Made by a program: the position numbers and the translations under genes | From: Arthrobacter sp. StoSoilB22 | GTDB taxonomy: Bacteria > Actinomycetota > Actinomycetes > Actinomycetales > Micrococcaceae | Direction of reading: 5' to 3' | NCBI RefSeq assembly: GCF_019977315.1 | Contig: NZ_AP024652.1 | Coordinates: 930,001 to 994,000 of the forward strand | Length of the DNA: 64,000 nt | Notes under the pieces: model-generated | What the model saw: the letters and a program-made list of their open reading frames with translations, nothing else | Databases searched by the model: none | Told to the model about the DNA's origin: nothing | Shown here: positions 58,776-64,000 of the stretch, in pieces | Position numbering within the stretch: the stretch's first letter is position 1 | How the letters are laid out: each line of letters begins with the position of its first letter

Positions 58776-59267
58776 TCAACCGTCTGCACGGGCAACGCTG
58801 GCCTTCTGTCGGAGCTGCAACAGCCCCGCGACGGTCAGACCGGCTGTAAGGGCCACGGCAGCTACCCAGAGTGTGAGGCCGGCAAGGTCGTGTATGGCCA
58901 TTTGGGGGAGTCGCCTGTCAGGCACGGCCACGACGCCGATGAATGCTCCGACAAGGCCGAAGTAACTGCCGCTCATGAACCGCTGATGGGCACGGATGTT
59001 GCCGCGGCGGACGCACCACAGGCCCGTGGTCAGAGTGCAGAACGTCAGGACGGATAGCGCGTGGAGCCAGTTGAATCCTCCGTCGATGGTCCGGATCCCG
59101 AAGGAGGTGAGGACCACGATGTACATGGCTACCGCCCAGATGCGGCCCAGGATCTTGTGCGCTGCGCTGCCTTTGTTGCGGCGGAGCAGGTTCACTGCGC
59201 CGAAGATCAGGGCGTAGCCCGCTGCGATGGCATGCAGGGCGATCAGGAAAGTCCACGGCGAAGGCAT
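58776..59267 (-). CDS. DUF2306-family membrane protein
   Basis: 163 residues with about four hydrophobic spans. Signatures of the DUF2306 family are LIFGAVNLLRRNKGSAAHKILGRIWAVAM near the N-terminus and a central RRGNIRAHQRFMSGSYFGLV. Function unknown. The ATG at 59267 is the natural start. Confidence 0.78.
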   Translation of the reverse strand: MPSPWTFLIALHAIAAGYALIFGAVNLLRRNKGSAAHKILGRIWAVAMYIVVLTSFGIRTIDGGFNWLHALSVLTFCTLTTGLWCVRRGNIRAHQRFMSGSYFGLVGAFIGVVAVPDRRLPQMAIHDLAGLTLWVAAVALTAGLTVAGLLQLRQKASVARADG

Positions 59268-59570
59268 GTGGCCAGCCTAGCGAGTCGGATGGGGCTTACC
59301 GGATCGTGTTGGCGGGGGGCGGGTGAGATCTTTGCCGGGAACTGGTACAAGAGCTCAGGGTCGTCTTCATCCAATCACGCGGCGCAGATCCGAATGATCC
59401 CGTCCGGCGAGGTACTGAACAGGCCCACCGGGCCGAGTGCCGCCGTCGTGAGTTCATCGCCTCAGCGCACTGGGCAGCTCTCCCCATGGCACTCCTGCGG
59501 TCCCGTGCCTACGATGACAGGGGACCGCTCGGTCCGCTCAGTCACTTTCTTGGGGAAAAGGACCTTACCC
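59268..59570. other. Intergenic region upstream of the secreted repeat protein
   Basis: About 300 bp. A minus-strand frame around 59370-59450 reads ALGPVGLFSTSPDGIIRICA before a stop, which might be a gene fragment, but there is no complete gene. The ribosome binding site GGGGAAAAGGA for the gene at 59571 lies at the right end. Confidence 0.4.
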
Positions 59571-62021
59571 ATGCCGTTGCCTCGACCTGCCACTCACCAT
59601 CCGCTTCGAAGGACACGGCAAGGAGTGTGGGCCGCCCTGGTGACGGCCGTCCTGGTGGCTGCCGGCCTTTTCGCCGGCGCGGCACCCGCCTCGGCCGCAA
59701 CCTACACCTTCAAGGGTGTGGTCAAAGGAAAACTGACAGCAACCGCAACGGCCACTGCGCTTGGCGACGTGTGGGTGGGGGCGTACACCAATGACGACCG
59801 TGCCTCCTTGGTGGCCGGTGCGTGGTCTGCCCCCGATGGCTCCTACAGCTTTAGCGTGCCGACTGCCGGCAGTTACAAGCTGTGGACCACCTGCAGCAGC
59901 GGACCTTGCTCCGCCACCTACGCCGACGAGTGGAACGCGAACCAGTCCAGTTCCTACGGTTCGACGCCGGTTGCCGTCACCGATGCTGCCCCCATCACCA
60001 CTTTCAACCCGCAGTTGGAAGCCTTCGGCAGCATGAGCGGCAGGGTCACCAACAAAGCCGGCCAGCCGGTGACGGCGGTGTCCGTCTCAGCTTCACCCAA
60101 CAACGGCGGACAGGTGAGCAGCACCAAGCCTGATGCCAACGGCTACTTCACCCTCACCAAGATTCCGCCCAACCAGGCATACATCAGCGTCCGGGACGAG
60201 TCGGGCCAGCGTCTCTACCTGGAACAGTATTGGAACGGCACGGGCACCGTGGATACCTACAGCACGGCTACCGTCCCGCCCGGTGTGCAGTGGACCAACG
60301 TGAACTTCATCCTCAAGGATGAAACCCTCATGGAAGCAACTGTCGTCGATCCGGCAGGCGCGCCGATTGCCGACGTCGGGTATGTCCCGTGGGTCTACAA
60401 CGACGCAACGGGAGCCTGGGACGGACCACAGATGGGTCCGCTTACCTCGGATGCGCAGGGCAAGATCTACTGGCGCATGGCAGTGGGAAAGAAATACAAG
60501 CTCTGCGTCTCGGACACGGTTTACGAGGGCACGCCCCGCGAAAAACGCTACAAGGCCGAATGCTACGACAATACGGCCACCAAGGACACGGCCACCGTTC
60601 TGACGGCAACCGCTGCCGGCCAGCGTGTAAAGCTGACCATGCAACTGGACGTCGAAGGGCTGTCGCTGGCACCTGGCAGGCCATTCGTTTACGGTTCTGC
60701 CCAGGCCGGACAGAAACTGACCGTTGATCCCGGTGTCTGGGGACCGGCTCCGGTGACCCTCGCCTACCAGTGGCAGCGCTCCAAAGACGGCGAGGCCCTT
60801 CAGGACATTGCCGGCGCCACCACCACCGCGTACGTGCCCACCGCCGCTGATGCCGGGTACGATATCTGGGCGAAAGTCAGCGGGACCAAGACCGGGTATG
60901 CGTCATACTCCACCTCGGTACACGGCGGAAAATCGGGCGCCGACGCCGTCACGGCTTCCAAGCCCTTCACCCTTCTGGGAACGCCCAGCGCCGGGAACAC
61001 TCTGAACGTTGACCACGGCACCCTGAATCCCGCTCCCGATTTTGGTCCTTACTACGACTGGTTTGTCGACGGCGTGCAGGACTACAGGTCAAACGGGCCG
61101 ACGTTCCTCCTCCAAGCCTCCGACGCCGGCAAGAAAGTCACTGCCCGGCTGAGTGTCCACGACTGGCCCCTGCAGCCCTATTACGGCCAGGCCACCGTCA
61201 CCGTCGCTGCCGGGACCTTGACGGCTCCGGTGCCGACGATGTCCGGGACGGTGAAGGTCGGCTCGGTGTTGACGGCTGCTCCGGGTGCGTGGGGTCCTGC
61301 TCCTGTGACGTTGGCGTATCAGTGGTTCCGGAGCGGTGTTGCGGTGACGGGTGCTACTTCTGCTACTTACTCGTTGGTTGCGGCTGATCTGGGTAAGGCC
61401 ATGACGGTCAAGGTCACGGGTTCGAAAGCAGGGTTTACGACGGCGGCGAAGACTTCCGCTGCGACTGCTGCTGTCGCGGCGGGGACCTTGACGGCTCCGG
61501 TACCGACGATGTCCGGGACGGTGAAGGTCGGCTCGGTGTTGACGGCTGCTCCGGGTGCGTGGGGTCCTGCTCCTGTGACGTTGGCGTATCAGTGGTTCCG
61601 GAGCGGTGTTGCGGTGACGGGTGCTACTTCTGCTACTTACTCGTTGGTTGCGGCTGATCTGGGTAAGGCCATGACGGTCAAGGTCACGGGTTCGAAAGCA
61701 GGGTTTACGACGGCGGCGAAGACTTCCGCTGCTACGGCTGCGGTCGCTGCCGGTACCCTGACAGCTCCGGTTCCTGCGGTGTCGGGCACCAACATGGTGG
61801 GCAGCACGCTCACTGCGACTCCCGGCACGTGGGGTCCTGCGCCCGTGACGCTGACCTACCAGTGGTACCGCGGAAGCACCGCCATTTCGGGCGCCACCGC
61901 CCAGACGTACAAACTGGTCGCCGCGGACAAGGGAAGTGCCATCAAAGTACGCGTGACCGGCACAAAGACTGCGTACACTGCACTGGCGCGCTACTCTGCG
62001 GCCACGGCCCTGATCGGCTGA
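59571..62021 (+). CDS. Large secreted repeat protein (Ig/bacterial-adhesin-like C-terminal repeats)
   Basis: 816 residues. A signal peptide (about 1-43, ending APASAATYTF) is followed by carboxypeptidase-regulatory-like beta domains (for example MSGRVTNKAGQPVTAVSVSA, residues about 150-240). From about 365 there are repeats with the frame GxWGPAPVTLxYQWxRSG and TYxLVAADxGKAxxVKVTGxK. Two 90-residue copies are nearly identical at DNA level and a third is diverged. No LPxTG anchor or catalytic motif is visible, so it is probably released or held by other means. Likely a surface or matrix protein; the exact role is unknown. Confidence 0.85.
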   Translation: MPLPRPATHHPLRRTRQGVWAALVTAVLVAAGLFAGAAPASAATYTFKGVVKGKLTATATATALGDVWVGAYTNDDRASLVAGAWSAPDGSYSFSVPTAGSYKLWTTCSSGPCSATYADEWNANQSSSYGSTPVAVTDAAPITTFNPQLEAFGSMSGRVTNKAGQPVTAVSVSASPNNGGQVSSTKPDANGYFTLTKIPPNQAYISVRDESGQRLYLEQYWNGTGTVDTYSTATVPPGVQWTNVNFILKDETLMEATVVDPAGAPIADVGYVPWVYNDATGAWDGPQMGPLTSDAQGKIYWRMAVGKKYKLCVSDTVYEGTPREKRYKAECYDNTATKDTATVLTATAAGQRVKLTMQLDVEGLSLAPGRPFVYGSAQAGQKLTVDPGVWGPAPVTLAYQWQRSKDGEALQDIAGATTTAYVPTAADAGYDIWAKVSGTKTGYASYSTSVHGGKSGADAVTASKPFTLLGTPSAGNTLNVDHGTLNPAPDFGPYYDWFVDGVQDYRSNGPTFLLQASDAGKKVTARLSVHDWPLQPYYGQATVTVAAGTLTAPVPTMSGTVKVGSVLTAAPGAWGPAPVTLAYQWFRSGVAVTGATSATYSLVAADLGKAMTVKVTGSKAGFTTAAKTSAATAAVAAGTLTAPVPTMSGTVKVGSVLTAAPGAWGPAPVTLAYQWFRSGVAVTGATSATYSLVAADLGKAMTVKVTGSKAGFTTAAKTSAATAAVAAGTLTAPVPAVSGTNMVGSTLTATPGTWGPAPVTLTYQWYRGSTAISGATAQTYKLVAADKGSAIKVRVTGTKTAYTALARYSAATALIG
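61212..61751 (+). repeat. Tandem 270-bp coding repeat (two nearly identical copies)
   Basis: The sequence starting GGGACCTTGACGGCTCCGG at 61212 recurs at 61482 and, diverged, at 61752, always 270 bp apart. Copies 1 and 2 differ at only a handful of positions, whereas copy 3 differs widely. Confidence 0.92.
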
Positions 62022-62098
62022 TCAGAAGTTGCTGGCGGGGGTCGCTTGGTTGGCGGCGGTGGCTCCGGCTATCCGCTGAGCCTTGCCGTGTCCGGCCC

Positions 62099-62407
62099 TT
62101 ACTCGGGCTTGAACGATGACAACCGGCTGATCCGCCGCCGCGCCGCAGCAATCAACGGACGTGCTGCCAGAACGCCTGCTTTCAACGAGCCAAGAACCTT
62201 GTTGAAACTGCCTTCGAAGCGGCCTCTGCTTCGCCAGTTTTGCGTCAGTTCCCACGTGGTGCGGACGGAATGCACAGCGAGTACGACGGTAAAGAGTGAG
62301 ATCACCAAGCCAGCGATCGAGGCGGCCACGATCATCACACCTGTGACGTGCACCAAGAAGACGGCAGAGATCACAACCGTGTGGGCGTCAAGAAGTTCCA
62401 TATTCAT
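62099..62407 (-). CDS. Small membrane protein of unknown function
   Basis: About 102 residues. Hydrophobic stretches at about 8-48 (VVISAVFLVHVTGVMIVAAS ... FTVVLAV) give one or two membrane spans. A basic amphipathic C-terminus (RSRGRFEGSFNKVL ... AARRRISRL) follows. Hydropathy and codon use look genuine. Starts at 62407 or 62401 are both ATG. No family recognised. Confidence 0.5.
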   Translation of the reverse strand: MNMELLDAHTVVISAVFLVHVTGVMIVAASIAGLVISLFTVVLAVHSVRTTWELTQNWRSRGRFEGSFNKVLGSLKAGVLAARPLIAAARRRISRLSSFKPE

Positions 62408-62640
62408 TTCTCGTTGTGCGGGATGGTGAGTTGGTAGTGCCAGGGTGCGGGAGACGGAACCCGCTGCCAGGTGCGCGGGTTGCACCTTCAGTTTCGTCTT
62501 TATCCTAGCTACGAGCACCTAATGGTTCGTTGGCAACGCGTCACGTACTTGTCAGAATTGCCAGGACGGCAGAGTGTCCGTCAATACGCTGCCCGAATAA
62601 GCGGCAGCGTCCAGCTCGGCACAGTGACAAGGACGAGAAG

Positions 62641-62925
62641 ATGGCAGAACCACAACCACTGGACATCACCTTTGTTGCCCTGCTCGGCAAAGTTCGACCA
62701 GGAGATACCTGGACCTGTGTCCAATTGCCTGAGTCAGCGAAGATCTTTGGAACCCGTGGACTGGTCAAAGTGGCCGGCACAGTAGACGGGCACCCGTTCA
62801 CTGGAGCCTTCATGGCGTTGGGAGACGGTACGCACAAACTGCCGGTGGCCGCTCCTGTCCGAAAAGCCATCGGCAAGGGCGACGGTGACGCCGTTGAAGT
62901 TCACCTCACTCAGCGACTGAACTGA
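62641..62925 (+). CDS. DUF1905 family protein
   Basis: 94 residues. The pattern [47 protein letters not shown] followed by [15 protein letters not shown] matches DUF1905, a small beta-barrel. Family function is unknown. The ATG at 62641 follows GACGAGAAG. Confidence 0.8.
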   Translation: MAEPQPLDITFVALLGKVRPGDTWTCVQLPESAKIFGTRGLVKVAGTVDGHPFTGAFMALGDGTHKLPVAAPVRKAIGKGDGDAVEVHLTQRLN

Positions 62926-63194
62926 CACTAGAACTCCAAGAACTAGCTGAAATCCGCCGCCGGATCTTTTCAGCCGTCAGTCTTGTTGGGGTAGTCGAAG
63001 CTGCAAACGAAATGTGACTGGCGTTCAGCCCGCGGCGCCAAAGTTACCCGATGATGCTGAGTCGCCCGGCGCCCCGTTGCTCATTGGAACCGTGAATACC
63101 GGGGTGAGCAGGCCATTCACGCCACGACTCTGAATTCGTCTGATCCCCCGCGTGTGTCTCTTCCCTTCCTGCAAAACGACTCCCGGTGGTCTGA
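62926..63194. other. Non-coding stretch after the DUF1905 gene
   Basis: About 270 bp. A plus-strand frame near 62945-63020 reads LAEIRRRIFSAVSLVGVVEA before a TGA and may be debris of a small gene. No complete feature is visible. Confidence 0.35.
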
Positions 63195-63482
63195 CCCCAA
63201 ATTGATTCCTACACGCAAGGCGGCGCGTGGGCTTGGCACGCAGAAGATGAACTGGGCGTCATCCGCGTAGGTGCGAGGGCCGACGTCGTGGTCTGGTCTT
63301 CGAATCTCTACGCTCTTGGAGCGGACGAACTCCTCGGCGAGCGGGCCGACCTGACGATCGTCAATGGCGCAGTGGTCCACGATGCCCGGAGGGAGTTCGC
63401 CGAAGAGCCACCTGTGGAGGCCGCAGCGGCCTATGCGACCAAGGGCGTCCCGTCCTCCGCGCACTCAACGTGCTCACACTAA
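63195..63482 (+). pseudogene. Amidohydrolase C-terminal remnant (YtcJ/dihydropyrimidinase-like)
   Basis: The frame reads YTQGGAWAWHAEDELGVIRV, then GARADVVVWSSNLYAL and ADLTIVNGAVVHDARREF, the standard C-terminal end of amidohydrolase superfamily proteins where the barrel end joins the small beta domain. There is no start codon or N-terminal part. It is cut off abruptly at a sequence resembling an insertion-sequence end (CTGACCCCAAATTG, near 63191). Confidence 0.7.
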
Positions 63483-63546
63483 CGCCAAGCTCCCGGGGGC
63501 GCAGGGATCCCCTAGGGCCGTAAGCCCTCAATCCAACCGAAGCAGC

Positions 63547-63598
63547 TTGTCAGTCTAGGTTGACAGTTCCATACCTGTCAGTCTAGCCTGACAGGTAT
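63547..63598 (+). promoter_or_regulatory. Paired operators overlapping the promoter of the HTH gene
   Basis: Operator 1 (63547-63566) reads TTGTCAGTCTAGGTTGACAG and is a near-palindrome. Operator 2 (63571-63598) is a 28-bp near-perfect palindrome centred on CTGTCAGTCTAGCCTGACAG. A TTGACA at 63560 and TAGCCT at 63584 are 18 bp apart and would start transcription at about 63597, the A of the ATG. Confidence 0.65.
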
Positions 63599-63800
63599 GG
63601 AAGCTGATGATCTATCCGAGCAGATCCATTCGACGAACCCCGCCGTGGGCCTACGCGCAGTGGGAGCCCTTCACCGCCTGGCCGAGCAGGTTGAGGCGGT
63701 CCACGTGCGGGCGGCCCGTGAGCAGGGGTGGACGTGGGAGCAGATCGGTGATGCCTTGGGTGTCTCACGACAATCAGTGCACGCAAAATACAGGGAATGA
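63597..63800 (+). CDS. Small helix-turn-helix protein, probable autoregulator
   Basis: 67 residues. The C-terminal half is a helix-turn-helix: EQGWTWEQIGDALGVSRQSVHAKY. The N-terminal helix (LSEQIHSTNPAVGLRAVGAL ...) probably mediates dimerisation. The ATG lies inside a palindromic operator and no ribosome binding site is present, so the mRNA is probably leaderless. The next gene, 8 bp downstream, encodes a Clp-N domain protein and is probably co-transcribed. Confidence 0.8.
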   Translation: MEADDLSEQIHSTNPAVGLRAVGALHRLAEQVEAVHVRAAREQGWTWEQIGDALGVSRQSVHAKYRE

Positions 63801-63808
63801 GTTGAGCC

Positions 63809-64000
63809 ATGTTTGAACAATTTGCCCGTGATACCCGCAGGATTGTGGGGTACGCCATGGAAGAAGCCCGAGGCAGGGGCGACAAGCGACTGGGAACGGA
63901 GCACCTGCTTTTGGGGGCGCTTCATGAACCGGAACCCGCCGCGGTCCTTGGCATCACTCTGGACGATGCTCATGACGCGGCCTCCCGGTTGGATGCCGCT
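63809..64000 (+). CDS. Clp N-terminal domain protein (runs off right edge)
   Basis: 64 residues are visible: MFEQFARDTRRIVGYAMEEA, then RGRGDKRLGTEHLLLGALHE. This is the first Clp-N repeat as in ClpA/ClpC, with the TEHLLLGAL motif. In ClpC this region binds adaptors and substrates. Whether an ATPase follows or the protein is a standalone Clp-N cannot be decided within the window. The gene lies 8 bp after the HTH gene and probably forms an operon with it. Confidence 0.85.
   Translation, partial: MFEQFARDTRRIVGYAMEEARGRGDKRLGTEHLLLGALHEPEPAAVLGITLDDAHDAASRLDAA

Noticed and set aside
59061..59570. Upstream extension of the secreted repeat protein reading frame
   Set aside because: The frame is open, but the signal peptide and ribosome binding site place the start at 59571, and the upstream part is antisense to the DUF2306 gene.
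63117..63464. Minus-strand frame of 115 codons opposite the amidohydrolase remnant
   Set aside because: The plus-strand reading has clear amidohydrolase C-terminal motifs; the minus frame has none.
56890..63600. Complete integrative element bounded by copies of the tRNA-Thr 3' end
   Set aside because: No integrase and no repeat of the tRNA 3' sequence was found in the window, so an island cannot be delimited although the content looks accessory.

Overview
The window is high-GC chromosomal DNA from an actinobacterium. Gene content, rRNA sequence and gene order point to the Micrococcaceae, most likely Arthrobacter or Paenarthrobacter. Supporting signs are a mycobacterium-like gpm-senX3-regX3 block, an lpqE-like / carD / ispD / ispF / cysS / rlmB block, an rrn operon with no spacer tRNA, frequent GTG and TTG starts, and a GlgE-type glycogen/trehalose gene set.

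Layout. 1-12.2 kb is core metabolism and regulation: the 5' end of tmk, a Cys/Met-type PLP enzyme, DUF2516, a methyltransferase, gpmA, phoU divergent from senX3-regX3 around a Pho-box array, an LpqE-like lipoprotein, carD, ispD-ispF, a small lipoprotein, cysS and rlmB. 12.5-27 kb is a nitrilase-family amidase, then alpha-glucan metabolism (glgX, glgP, glgE, treS and a fused maltokinase-glgB), with a secreted-type RNase and barstar pair inserted between glgX and glgP. 27-33 kb is one 16S-23S-5S rRNA operon. 33-43 kb holds an SRPBCC protein and an acetyltransferase, then a maltodextrin regulon: a LacI regulator and an alpha-glucosidase divergent from a binding protein, two permeases and a cytoplasmic amylase-type enzyme. 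43-48.9 kb holds a GlcD-like oxidase, a CynX-type MFS transporter, a PNPOx-fold protein, a CodA-like amidohydrolase and a GntR/FCD regulator. 48.9-56.9 kb holds a DUF4032 kinase-like protein, a GH20 hexosaminidase, an MsiK/UgpC-type ATPase, otsA-otsB, a DsbA-like membrane-anchored thiol protein and tRNA-Thr(TGT). 56.9-64 kb looks accessory: a Fic protein, a DUF2306 protein, a large secreted repeat protein, small proteins, an amidohydrolase remnant and an autoregulated HTH/Clp-N pair that runs off the right edge.

How the genes fit together. Imported maltodextrins (mal operon; the ATPase is probably the separate MsiK-like gene) are trimmed by the two cytosolic GH13 enzymes. GlgE, TreS, maltokinase and GlgB interconvert trehalose, maltose-1-phosphate and branched glucan; GlgX and GlgP degrade it. 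OtsA/OtsB give a second trehalose route. The most unusual sequence structures are three intergenic arrays with an exact 32-bp period, a nested palindrome that covers the ribosome binding site of the MFS gene, the maltokinase-GlgB fusion with a good internal start, and paired operators that overlap a probably leaderless HTH gene next to a Clp-N protein. All family calls come from reading motifs in the translations; no database search was run.
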